Positions 25,280 to 34,176 of a stretch of DNA of 58,103 nucleotides are shown here, one piece after another. The stretch spans positions 1-58,103 of the forward strand of contig WGMQ01000014.1 in NCBI GenBank assembly GCA_016125005.1, read 5' to 3'. The position numbers and the translations under genes are program-made. The number at the start of each line of letters is the position of its first letter. Position 1 is the stretch's first letter. This stretch comes from a bacterium (lineage in GTDB: Bacteria > Sumerlaeota > Sumerlaeia > SLMS01). The notes beneath the pieces are model-generated. The model was given only the letters and a program-made list of their open reading frames with translations, was not told where the DNA came from and searched no databases.

Positions 25280-26611
25280 TTATCGGGTCGCCCAGTAGCC
25301 GCCGAGGCTGTGGTCGTAACGAATCTCCGTTCCTCGCGCCGCATCATCCAGGACTCCGTTCCGGAAAACCGGGCGCCCACCAACCCAGGTCGCGACGGGC
25401 CACCCGTGAAGGGTGACACCATCCCACGGGCTCCAGCGACACTTCGTTTCCTGTTCGGCGTTTCGGATTGTGCGGCGGAGGTTCATGTCGACCAGAACCA
25501 GATCCGCTTCGTAGCCCTCCGCAATGCGGCCCTTGCCGACCATGTCCCAGACGCGGGCCGGGGCGTCGCACATGGCTTGCACGACGCGTTCAAGCGTCAG
25601 GACGCCGCGATTCACGGCATCGAGCATGAGCGCCAACGAGTTCTCCACGGCAGGCAGGCCGGACGGCGACGCGGGATAGGGCTGGGCTTTTTCCTCGAGC
25701 GTATGCGGAGCGTGGTCCGTGGCGACGACCTGGATGGTGCCGTTGGCAAGGGCCTTCCAAAGCGCCGCGTTGTCAGCCGCGGTCTTGATCGAGGGATTCA
25801 TTTGAACCAGAGAGCCGAGGCGTTCGTAGTCGTCGATGTTGAACGTCAGGTGGTGGGGGCAGACCTCCGACGTGATCAGGCCCTGCGGCAGGGTGGCGAG
25901 GAACTCCGCCTCCTGGGCCGTCGAGACGTGCAGGACATGGAAGCGGTGCTTGTGACGGAGCGCCAGGTCTACGGCGCGGCGCGTGCTAATGATGGCCGCC
26001 GCGTGGTCGCGGATACGGCTGTGATCGGCGTAGCTCTTTCCTCCCGCGAGACGCTCGGTGTTGGCGCGCACCGTCGCCTCGTCCTCGCAGTGGGCGCAGA
26101 TCGGAAGAGTCGTTTCGGCGAAGATCCGTTCGAGCGCCTCCTGCTCGTCGACCAGCAGGTCACCGGTGCTGGAGCCGATGAAAATCTTGATGCCCGGGGT
26201 GCGCGAAGCCGCTGCCAGCTCGGCCACATTCGACGGCGTGGCGCCGATGTAGAAGCCGTAGTTGACGAGCGACTTACCCGCGGCGATGGCGAGCTTTTCC
26301 GCGAGGCGCTCGCGGGTGATGGTGTTGGGCTTGGTGTTGGGCATCTCCAGGAAGGAGGTCACGCCCCCCTTGGCGCAGGCTCGCGATGCGGTGTGGAGGT
26401 CCTCCTTGTGGGTGAGGCCGGGCTCGCGGAAGTGCACCTGGTCGTCGATCACGCCGGGAATCAGGTGAAGCCCCGCGCAGTCGATGACCTCATCGGCGCG
26501 GGTGGAGGCGGGAGCGTCGATGGAGGCGATACGCCCCCCCTCGATCAGGACGGACGTGCGGGCAATGCCGTCCGGTAGGACGACCTGGGCGTTGCGGAAG
26601 AGCTGTCGCAT
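25280..26611 (-). CDS. pyrC: Dihydroorotase
   Basis: 443 residues, normal for class I dihydroorotase. Amidohydrolase TIM barrel: [20 protein letters not shown] (metal HxH slightly altered to Q-V-H-F-R), [17 protein letters not shown] (carboxylated Lys of the dimetal site), [39 protein letters not shown] and [16 protein letters not shown] (catalytic Asp). It catalyses the reversible cyclisation of carbamoyl-aspartate in pyrimidine synthesis. GAGG lies 6 bp before ATG 26609-26611. It starts 9 bp after the stop of the large Ig-like-repeat gene, an odd operon partner. Hydantoinase or allantoinase is less likely. Confidence 0.9.
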   Translation of the reverse strand: MRQLFRNAQVVLPDGIARTSVLIEGGRIASIDAPASTRADEVIDCAGLHLIPGVIDDQVHFREPGLTHKEDLHTASRACAKGGVTSFLEMPNTKPNTITRERLAEKLAIAAGKSLVNYGFYIGATPSNVAELAAASRTPGIKIFIGSSTGDLLVDEQEALERIFAETTLPICAHCEDEATVRANTERLAGGKSYADHSRIRDHAAAIISTRRAVDLALRHKHRFHVLHVSTAQEAEFLATLPQGLITSEVCPHHLTFNIDDYERLGSLVQMNPSIKTAADNAALWKALANGTIQVVATDHAPHTLEEKAQPYPASPSGLPAVENSLALMLDAVNRGVLTLERVVQAMCDAPARVWDMVGKGRIAEGYEADLVLVDMNLRRTIRNAEQETKCRWSPWDGVTLHGWPVATWVGGRPVFRNGVLDDAARGTEIRYDHSLGGYWATR

Positions 26612-26620
26612 AACAAAACC

Positions 26621-29533
26621 TCAGCGGAATTGGGCGTAGACGGAGCCTTCGGAATCGACACCGCCATCGGCACGGATGGAGATGCGCGCCTCGTAGCGGG
26701 CGTCCTCGCGATAGTCGCTGACCGGCAGCTGATAGCGGATATTGACCTGATCGAATCCGCTCCAGGCATCGTGCCGGTCGACGGCGATGCGCTGACCGTC
26801 CTGAAACAGTTCGACCGATTCCACCATGACGGCGCAACGCCCGTTCTGGTAGCGCACGGTGACATCCAGCGTCCCGCGGTCACGCACCACCGGGGTGACG
26901 TCTCCGCTGACGGTTTGGTAGCTGGTGGACAAGTCGCCGGGGCCCCACTTGTAGACGACAACACCTGTATCGGTCGGGGCCGCCGTGATATAAAAGCGGT
27001 TCTCCTCGCTCTTGCCTACGCTCACCCAGCCGGAATCGCCTCCCCATTTCTGATCCTTGGAGGTATAGGTGACCATGTACTCGCCGCGGGTGAGTCCGGG
27101 GACGTAGCGATTGGCTTGGGATATCTTGTCGCTCAGGAAATTGTAGCGGGCCACGGAGCTGCGGGGCGCGATCTTGAGCGACCCTTCCTTGAAGGCCGTG
27201 CCATCGGGAAAATCGACAATGACTTCCGCATCAACCAATTCAATGTCGATGTCCTTGGATGTCTCTCGCTGGCCGGGCGGCACCGCCAGCATGTCGTCCA
27301 CGTGGATCCAGCGCCCCTCGGAACCGGTGCGATGAAAGTAGCTGATGTTGTAGGTGCCGGCTTCGAGAGCGATGGTGTAGGACCCTTGGTCATCCGTGGA
27401 GCCGGTGCCGCGCCGCACCGTGGCGTTCGCGAAGGTGAGATTGCCTTCGCCCGCCTTGGCCGGGCGGCCGTTCAGGGTGATGTGGCCGGTCACGAGTACC
27501 TTGTCGGTGGGCTCGAAGTTCAACTCGCGCTGCTCGCCCGGCTCGAGGGGTAGCTCTCGAGAATCATAGACCCCGCGAGAGCGCACATGGATGAAGTAAA
27601 CCCCGGGCCAGAGGCCATCGAAACGGTAGCGACCCTCCGCGTCCGTGGTCTTGTGAAATCGCATGATTGCGGTACCGCTGGCGTTCTGTGTGCCTGCTTG
27701 GATGTCGGCCCCCGCGTCCAGCCCACCCTGACTATCGCGTACGACGCCGTAGAGGACAGCACCCTGACGAACGATGATCGTGAGGGGATCCGTTTGGCCG
27801 GTGGGCGGGACGTTGATGGGAACCGGGCCGTCGGAAACCAAATCGTCGCGCTCGATCACCAGCTTGTAGTCGCCCGGAGCGATGCCGACCGCCAGGAAGG
27901 CGCCGTGTTCGTCGGTGAGCGCGTCCGGGATATTGAGGTTGTTGCCGGGTTGGGAGGAACTTCCGCCCACATAGGTGGGCGGGACGAAGCTGATGCGCGC
28001 ACCGGGTACGGGAGGGCCACTGGCATCGTTGAGCCGCACCACGCCACGCACCGAGCCGCCGCCGTCGATCTTGACGACAACCTCTCGGGTGTCCTCGCCG
28101 GGGGCGATTTGGAAGTCCTGGGCGTTCCGCAGGGAGGTGGCCACGCCGTTTTCATCCAGGATCGCCACTTCGATGCGCCAGTCGCCCGGCGTGAGATCCT
28201 TGAGGGTCGTGCGCCCATCGGGACTGTCCACCAGCTTGTCGTTGCGACCGATGTCGATGGTGGTGCGGTTCTGGCCGGGCTCCAGGAGGCGGTAGGCGTA
28301 CTCGCTCACCGGGGTGCCGTCACTCCATTGCACCACGAGCGTGAAGGCGGCCTTCCGCTTGAGGACGAACGTCTGGGCGCCATCGTTCAGCCGGACACTG
28401 GATCGAGTCTGGCCGTCGTAGTCCTTGTGGGCGACAGTGAGGCTTCTTAGCACAGTGGACGGGTAAATCCCGCCGATGATGAAGCGACCCTCGGCGTCGG
28501 TGGTCACAGGCTCGCTTTGCGGAATGTCCGAGCGATACCACGTCACGCGTGCGTCCGGAATGGGGTTCGTTTGCTCGTCGATGACGAGCCCCTCAAGGGA
28601 CTGATCGCCGGCGAGCCGAATATCCACGAGGGTCTTCTCGATCGCGTCGGAGGCGATCGTGGCGGTGGCGGTCCCCGTTGCTTCCGGGATTGATGGGTGC
28701 CGCGCTTCGAGAGAGTAAGTGCCGGCGGGAAGAGGGATCGTTCTGTAGGTCCCCGACTGGTCCGCCATGAACTCGCCCATGGGAGCGTCATCCGCGCCCT
28801 TCACCACGACCAAGGCTCCGGGAACCGACTGGCTCGTGTTGCCGATGAAAACGTGCCCCACGATGGTGGCAGGTTCGGCGAGGCGAATGATGACGGAATA
28901 GTCGGCGGCACCAGAGCCGATGGTGAAGGTGGTCGTTCCGCTGCGATTGGCCACGGTGGCCTTTACCGCGCCGCTGGCGCTCCGGGGCACGGCGAAACTG
29001 AAGGCTCCGCGCGAATCGGTGGAGGCCACCGCGCGCTCCTGCCTTCCGCCAAATGTGGTCAGCGACAGTTCGACCCGGGCGCCGGGCACGATGGAGCGGC
29101 TGTTCCCGAGGAGGACGACGCCTTGAAGCATGACAAGGCCGTCTGCCCCTGAGTTACCCTGTGCAAGTGACGGATCAGCAACCCCGCCAGGCGCCGCGAT
29201 GTTCGTGGGCGATGCATCCTTGTCCTCGGTGCCCTCTGCAAGCTTGCTTGCGCCACCCGTGCCGAGGGCGTCCTCCGACGAGTTACCACCCAACTTGACG
29301 GAAGTGGTCTCGCCATCGCGCTTGGTCACGTCAACCAGCTCGACGGAACCGTCTTCCTTGGTGACTGTCTCCGTGACGGTCCACTGAACGGACTCGGTGG
29401 AGCCGCTGTCGGATGCTGCTCCGTCGCCGGAGCTTGTGGAAGTGAGCAGGCGGTAGCTGATCGCTCCCATGGCGATAAGGAGCACGAGGGCGATCGCCCC
29501 CAGAAGTGCCAGGTCTCTGGACCGAATTCCCAT
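26621..29533 (-). CDS. Large membrane-anchored or secreted protein built of carboxypeptidase-regulatory-like repeats
   Basis: 970 residues from ATG 29531-29533, preceded by GGGGGGA; a longer start at 29578 is possible. One N-terminal hydrophobic helix (LALLGAIALVLLIAMGAI) is followed by a long Ser/Gly/Thr linker. At least six copies of a ~80-110-residue CarboxypepD_reg/Cna-B-like fold follow, each ending in a PAGTYSLEARH-type turn. Examples are GNTSQSVPGALVVVKGAD, IPDARVTWYRSD, VPGARISFVPP and DAEGRYRFDGLWPGVYFIHV. Such ladders form extended surface stalks or adhesion scaffolds. No catalytic domain is visible. It is followed after 9 bp by pyrC. Confidence 0.85.
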   Translation of the reverse strand: MGIRSRDLALLGAIALVLLIAMGAISYRLLTSTSSGDGAASDSGSTESVQWTVTETVTKEDGSVELVDVTKRDGETTSVKLGGNSSEDALGTGGASKLAEGTEDKDASPTNIAAPGGVADPSLAQGNSGADGLVMLQGVVLLGNSRSIVPGARVELSLTTFGGRQERAVASTDSRGAFSFAVPRSASGAVKATVANRSGTTTFTIGSGAADYSVIIRLAEPATIVGHVFIGNTSQSVPGALVVVKGADDAPMGEFMADQSGTYRTIPLPAGTYSLEARHPSIPEATGTATATIASDAIEKTLVDIRLAGDQSLEGLVIDEQTNPIPDARVTWYRSDIPQSEPVTTDAEGRFIIGGIYPSTVLRSLTVAHKDYDGQTRSSVRLNDGAQTFVLKRKAAFTLVVQWSDGTPVSEYAYRLLEPGQNRTTIDIGRNDKLVDSPDGRTTLKDLTPGDWRIEVAILDENGVATSLRNAQDFQIAPGEDTREVVVKIDGGGSVRGVVRLNDASGPPVPGARISFVPPTYVGGSSSQPGNNLNIPDALTDEHGAFLAVGIAPGDYKLVIERDDLVSDGPVPINVPPTGQTDPLTIIVRQGAVLYGVVRDSQGGLDAGADIQAGTQNASGTAIMRFHKTTDAEGRYRFDGLWPGVYFIHVRSRGVYDSRELPLEPGEQRELNFEPTDKVLVTGHITLNGRPAKAGEGNLTFANATVRRGTGSTDDQGSYTIALEAGTYNISYFHRTGSEGRWIHVDDMLAVPPGQRETSKDIDIELVDAEVIVDFPDGTAFKEGSLKIAPRSSVARYNFLSDKISQANRYVPGLTRGEYMVTYTSKDQKWGGDSGWVSVGKSEENRFYITAAPTDTGVVVYKWGPGDLSTSYQTVSGDVTPVVRDRGTLDVTVRYQNGRCAVMVESVELFQDGQRIAVDRHDAWSGFDQVNIRYQLPVSDYREDARYEARISIRADGGVDSEGSVYAQFR

Positions 29534-29605
29534 CGTGGCCAATCCCCCCAAGGATTCCTTCAACGGTGCACTACACATTCAGCCGAGTCAACGATGGTTC
29601 CAGAC

Positions 29606-29637
29606 AAAAACAAACCCCCGTCCGGTGGGACGGGGGT
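29606..29637 (-). terminator. Rho-independent terminator of the TIGR04073 gene pair
   Basis: Read on the minus strand, a perfect 10-bp stem pairs plus-strand bases 29628-29637 with 29614-29623 around a four-base loop. It is followed by TT-G-TTTTT (complement of 29606-29613). It lies 26 bp past the stop at 29664 and clearly ends the minus-strand transcript. Confidence 0.88.
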
Positions 29638-29663
29638 CGAAGGGTCAAACTGTGTTGAAAAAC

Positions 29664-30170
29664 TTAGTAGGAACGAGCCGCAACGCGCTGCTGGCTGGAC
29701 TGACCGTAGTCGACGGCGGCACCGACAGCCTGGCCGGTCCCGACGAACTCGTCACGGTAGAGCGGCAGGCGCTCGCCCCAGACGGTCGGGAGGATGTACT
29801 CGGGCTGCATGACGGGCTCGTAGTTCCGCGGCACGGGGAAGGGGAAGCTGATGATCTCATAGAACCCGGCGAAGGTACGGGCGACGGCCCAGCCGAAGCC
29901 GCGGAAAAGGCCGATGACCGTGCCGGTGAAGGGGTCGGTGCGGCGCCATTCCTTGGCGATGTTGCGGGGAATTTCGACCCAGCCGGTCAGGACGTTGACA
30001 ACGCCACGGCCCAGCTTGGTGAAGATCTTGTCGATATCGGTATTCTCGCGGTAGACGTCCTCGTCGCTGGCGGTCTGCGCCGCGACGGGAGCCTGCACCG
30101 AGGGAGCGGCGGTGAAGAAAACCACCGCAAAAACCATGAGCAGGGCCATGTAGAGCTTGTTGCGAGTCAT
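29664..30170 (-). CDS. Exosortase-system-associated protein, TIGR04073-type
   Basis: 168 residues. Signal peptide LLMVFAVVFFTAAPSVQA (~9-28). The core FTKLGRGVVNVLTGWVEIPR followed by RTDPFTGTVIGLFRGFGWA matches the small family that I recall as TIGR04073, linked by comparative genomics to exosortase/PEP-CTERM systems in PVC-type bacteria. A hydrophobic stretch (ARTFAGFYEIISFPFPVP) and a polar tail follow. The biochemical role is unknown. It is the second gene of a two-gene operon with a paralogue (48-bp gap) and ends at a strong terminator. No exosortase or PEP-CTERM substrate is visible in this window. Confidence 0.8.
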   Translation of the reverse strand: MTRNKLYMALLMVFAVVFFTAAPSVQAPVAAQTASDEDVYRENTDIDKIFTKLGRGVVNVLTGWVEIPRNIAKEWRRTDPFTGTVIGLFRGFGWAVARTFAGFYEIISFPFPVPRNYEPVMQPEYILPTVWGERLPLYRDEFVGTGQAVGAAVDYGQSSQQRVAARSY

Positions 30171-30218
30171 GAGTGCCGAAGCCTCCTGGAGTTGACGGGC
30201 TGTGCCCGGGTCTGCGCG

Positions 30219-30605
30219 TTATTCCACTTCGTCGATGAAGGGGAACTCGGTTCGCTGGATCGATTGGTAATTGTTGCCGTATACGTCGATCGGGAACGTG
30301 ATGATATCCACGACCGAGAGGCCAAGACGCTGCACCGTGTAGAACAGCCCTTCCCCAATTCCGACCACCGTTCCCGTCACCGGGTCGGTGTTTTGGATCT
30401 CCTCGTTCACTTCGATGGGAATCTCAACCCAGCAGAAAAGCAGGTTTCCGATGCCACGACCGAGTTTCGAGGTGATCTTGCTCGGGTAGGTGCTGCCATA
30501 CAACGGTCCAACCGCAGAGGCAGGGACCATGAGAGCCAGACTAAACACGAGGCCCAAGGCGAATGTCGCGAAGCGACCGGCGCGATGCCTCTTGAAGGGA
30601 TTCAT
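30219..30605 (-). CDS. Second TIGR04073-type exosortase-associated protein (paralogue)
   Basis: 128 residues from ATG 30603-30605. Signal peptide FATFALGLVFSLALMVPASA. The core ITSKLGRGIGNLLFCWVEIP then NTDPVTGTVVGIGEGLF aligns with the neighbouring protein (shared KLGRG, N-x-L, WVEIP, TDP-x-TGTV-x-G), so the two arose by duplication. It is shorter at the C-terminus and has one Cys (FCW). It is transcribed divergently from the secreted glycosidase-like gene across a ~207-bp gap that must hold both promoters. Confidence 0.78.
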   Translation of the reverse strand: MNPFKRHRAGRFATFALGLVFSLALMVPASAVGPLYGSTYPSKITSKLGRGIGNLLFCWVEIPIEVNEEIQNTDPVTGTVVGIGEGLFYTVQRLGLSVVDIITFPIDVYGNNYQSIQRTEFPFIDEVE

Positions 30606-30812
30606 GGCGTACTCCCCAGAAAGGTCTGAATGCCCACCAGCAATTTCCTTTGGCCTGTGCAGGATGAAAAGCCCTCGCAGGTGACGCAACGGAAAAACGC
30701 CGTCAAAGTGACCCTGGCACCCCGGCGATTTTGCCGTTCTTGCTGTTGCCAGTTGGGTCCCCAGTGGACAATGCTCCGCCAAGATGCACGGAACGGGGGC
30801 AGGACGGGCAAG

Positions 30813-33800
30813 ATGAATTGGCGATTCTTGGCGATACTTGGGATGGCGCTGGCCGTGATAGTCCCCCCTGTTCCGGCGCGACAGGGCATTGAGGACTGGC
30901 CTTGGGGGCCGGACGAGTCGATCGGAACGCCCTCCACGAACAAGGCCACCCTCCCGCCGCTGACCGGGGGGATTGCAAATCCGGGGTTTGAATCAGGCGT
31001 GTCAGGTTGGACCATGACTTCTTATCCGGCCCTTCGCACGAGCGCGGCCCCCGAGGGCGCCGCCTACCTTCAGGTCCAGCAGCAGAACTACGTCGCCCAG
31101 CGTTTCCTTTTCGATGTGCCCACCTGGCAGAGCTTCACGCTTCGCCTTCGCGCCCGGCCAGAGTTCGCGGGCGAGTCCCCCCCCGTGTACCTCCAGTCGT
31201 TCGGCTCCAGCGAGAACACGATCCTCGTCCCCCGGGATGGCTTCCCCGTCGGCGGGGAATGGCAAATGGTCAATGTAGCCTATACGCGGGTCCCGGGCGC
31301 CACCGAGGTGCTGCTGATCCTGCGCTCGCGCGCCGCCGACTGGTGGCAGGGCGTTGACGACTTGGCGCTGCTGCTCGAGGGACTCGACAACGGTGGTTTT
31401 GAGGCGGATGCCCCCGGCCTGCCCGCCCAGGCATGGCAATACGTCGGCGGCGCCGGAATCATCGACGATGACAGCATCGCCGGGGTGCGTGCGCTTTCGC
31501 TTCCTCCGGGCTCCGTCGCACGCCAGGAGGTAGCCCACTCTCCCTATGCGATTCACTACTTCCTGACCGGTCGCGGAGATGGCGATGTTCAGGTGAGCGA
31601 GCTGCGCCGGGGGCGCGTGGATACTCCCGACGACAGCGCCACAACGGCGACACTGCTTCATCTGACCGGAGGCGAGCGCTTCCTCTGGGAACCGGGGCGG
31701 TCGACCACGGGTAACGTGGCCACCGTGGGCTTCGAGAACCCGGGAACCGGCGAGACGCGCCTGGATTCCCTCTCACGCGGCTGGACGCTAGCCTGGCCCG
31801 AGGCCTTCGAACCAATCGAGAACAGTCCGATCCCAACGGTACGTCTTGCGGCGGCATGGCCGGGCAGGATGACAGCAGCGGAGATCGACATCGTTGATGA
31901 CGCCGGAGACGTGCAGCGCACGTTGACCGAGCTGACGCGCGACGGAACTTCCGCATGGATTGAGTTCGACGGCGACGGGCTTCCGGCGGGCGACTACATC
32001 GCACGTTTTCGTCTAACTGGATCGGACGGGGACGAGATCGCTCCCGAGCGCCGCTTCGTGCTCCGCCGTGGCGAACCATTCCCCGCCGAGCCGACCGCTC
32101 TCAATCTGTCCGGCTTCCAAAGCATGCCGTGGATGTTCTTTGACGACGGGCCCGAGGATGCCGCCGTGACGACCGCCGAGCGCGCCGAGGAAATCCTCCG
32201 CATCGCGAAGGAGGACGGCTTCACGCTGCCGCTCATCATCTGCCCTCCACAACGACTCGGTCTTTTCGTGGCCGCAGCCGAGGCGGTGGACACGCGATTT
32301 GTGCTGGCGGCGCCTGCCGGATGGATTCCAAATCCGGCCAGCTTTGGGAACCAGACATTCGATCCCGAGGTGTATAGACAAACGCTCGACGCGCTCTACG
32401 GACCTTACCTGCACGACCCGCGCCTTGCCGGTATCATGCTTGTCGATGAGGTGAATCTATACAACCCGCTCCCGAGCTACTACAATCGGGCGCAGGTCTA
32501 TCTCGAGCGACTTGGCTATCCGCCCGGCTTCACCTTCCTGGATGGGAGGACGCCGACAAATGGGGCGCTGGCTCCCGTCCATACGGCTCACTGGTATGGT
32601 TACGCCTATGGCGATTATACGCGGGCCCTTGAGGACCAGCAGATGCCCGCGGCGCGTGCATCCGGGCGCCAGTTCTGGTTCGGTCCCGCCGCATGGTCCC
32701 AGTCGACCCGCGCACTAGGGGCTCCGCCCGAGGCCAGCAGCATCCACCTCGGAACCGGACTCGCGATGGGAGCCGACGGCTACTACGCATTCCTCTACAC
32801 GACATTGAACTATCTCGGAGGAATCCGGACTGCGGACTTCGGCGAGACGCGGCGCGCCCCAGTCTATCGCGACTTCAACCATCGCGTCGCGGCCCTGGCT
32901 CCCCTTCTGAGCGAGTTCGGCACAGCCCGGGAACGTCCAGCGCAGCAGAACGTCATGGCGCGCATTGCCCGTGACAACGCCGGACGCGCCCATGCGTTCA
33001 TCGTGAACCAGTACGACCAACAGGAGCTCTCTGTCACTGTCTATACGGACAGTCCCGGCATCGTGGAGGACGCCGAGACTGGCGCCGTCGTGGACATCTC
33101 ACAACCGCTCCGTTTCGCCGTCGGTCAGTGGCGGCTCCTACGGTTTGCCGATGGAATCGAGCCGACCAACTTCGTCGGCGTGCCCGATGCAATCCCCGCC
33201 CGCCGCCCCGCAGGAGTCAGAACTTTGGGGAGTTTCAGCATTCCGGAAGGCCCGACCCGTGCCATCGCGATGAGCAACGATAACCGCTACGTGTCCGTGA
33301 TCGCGGGTAGCACCTGGTATCTATACGATCTTGCGGTGGGAGCAACCCCGGCACTGCGTTCCTCGCGGTTCCTTTCCAGCCCCTCATGGACCAGCACCGC
33401 TTTCCTCGACGACCGGACCGTGATCCAGGGGAGCAATAACTGGGGCCTGGAGATGTATAGCATCGCGGCGAACGCCTCCGTCACGCGGCTGATGGATCGA
33501 ACGCGCATCACCGCCGCGGGCCACGACGCCCTGCGCATCAACGACACCGATTGGTGGTCGACGCAGTCGTTCATCGGCGCGTCGCGGCTGCACTTCGAGC
33601 CGGGCGATCTCGTGGGCGAGCGCGTGGCGCACCTTCTCCCACGTCACTACGGTTTTCTGAGCCTGGATGGCCCTCTGGAGGATGGCTCTGTCATCAGCGT
33701 CGACCAGGTCCACGGCCCCTATCGCTTGAGCTTCGACGGTGAGCAGATCAACGCGGAGCGTCTCTCGAACTCCAGCCTCTGGTCGGTGGGATCGATGAGC

Positions 33801-34175
33801 CCCGGTGCGCGACGCTTTGCCTTCGGTCGCTGGGATCGGGGCGTGGCTGTCTATACACGCCAGCCGGACGGCAGCTTCACCGAGGAAATCATCGACGACA
33901 TCGAATCGGACGCGCCGGACCAGACGGCGTGGCTGGACGATGACACGCTGATCGTGGACGACCGTCGCTTTGGACTCTACTTCTACCGCGCCGTACCGGA
34001 CGGCGGATGGACGTCGCTTGGCGTATGGGAATCCCCGGCCGGTCCTCCGAATGCCCTTTCCGTGACTCCCGGAGGGCTCATCGTCACCGGCTCGAACGAT
34101 CGTGTCGTCTACCTGCTTGACCCTTCCCCACTGATGGACGGCCATCCAAGCGGATGGATGCTCCTTGGAGAGTAA
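30813..34175 (+). CDS. Large secreted protein: CBM-like modules, glycosidase-like TIM barrel and C-terminal propeller-like region
   Basis: 1120 residues. Signal peptide FLAILGMALAVIVPPVPA. Two galactose-binding-like modules start with IANPGFESGVSGWTM (~57) and LDNGGFEADAPGLPAQAW (~192), typical of CBM4/9-type folds. Residues ~430-740 resemble a glycoside-hydrolase barrel: SMPWMFFDDGP, EILRIAKEDGFTLPLIICPP and RLAGIMLVDEVNLYNPLPSY, where Glu546 is the likely acid/base. AHWYGYAYGDYTRALE and MGADGYYAFLYTTLNYLGG follow. The last ~330 residues form repeated beta segments (AIAMSNDNRYVSVIAGSTWY, FAFGRWDRGVAVYTRQPDG) like a propeller. Substrate unknown. It contains three exact octamers and heads a three-gene plus-strand run. 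Confidence 0.75.
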   Translation: MNWRFLAILGMALAVIVPPVPARQGIEDWPWGPDESIGTPSTNKATLPPLTGGIANPGFESGVSGWTMTSYPALRTSAAPEGAAYLQVQQQNYVAQRFLFDVPTWQSFTLRLRARPEFAGESPPVYLQSFGSSENTILVPRDGFPVGGEWQMVNVAYTRVPGATEVLLILRSRAADWWQGVDDLALLLEGLDNGGFEADAPGLPAQAWQYVGGAGIIDDDSIAGVRALSLPPGSVARQEVAHSPYAIHYFLTGRGDGDVQVSELRRGRVDTPDDSATTATLLHLTGGERFLWEPGRSTTGNVATVGFENPGTGETRLDSLSRGWTLAWPEAFEPIENSPIPTVRLAAAWPGRMTAAEIDIVDDAGDVQRTLTELTRDGTSAWIEFDGDGLPAGDYIARFRLTGSDGDEIAPERRFVLRRGEPFPAEPTALNLSGFQSMPWMFFDDGPEDAAVTTAERAEEILRIAKEDGFTLPLIICPPQRLGLFVAAAEAVDTRFVLAAPAGWIPNPASFGNQTFDPEVYRQTLDALYGPYLHDPRLAGIMLVDEVNLYNPLPSYYNRAQVYLERLGYPPGFTFLDGRTPTNGALAPVHTAHWYGYAYGDYTRALEDQQMPAARASGRQFWFGPAAWSQSTRALGAPPEASSIHLGTGLAMGADGYYAFLYTTLNYLGGIRTADFGETRRAPVYRDFNHRVAALAPLLSEFGTARERPAQQNVMARIARDNAGRAHAFIVNQYDQQELSVTVYTDSPGIVEDAETGAVVDISQPLRFAVGQWRLLRFADGIEPTNFVGVPDAIPARRPAGVRTLGSFSIPEGPTRAIAMSNDNRYVSVIAGSTWYLYDLAVGATPALRSSRFLSSPSWTSTAFLDDRTVIQGSNNWGLEMYSIAANASVTRLMDRTRITAAGHDALRINDTDWWSTQSFIGASRLHFEPGDLVGERVAHLLPRHYGFLSLDGPLEDGSVISVDQVHGPYRLSFDGEQINAERLSNSSLWSVGSMSPGARRFAFGRWDRGVAVYTRQPDGSFTEEIIDDIESDAPDQTAWLDDDTLIVDDRRFGLYFYRAVPDGGWTSLGVWESPAGPPNALSVTPGGLIVTGSNDRVVYLLDPSPLMDGHPSGWMLLGE

Positions 34176-34176
34176 C

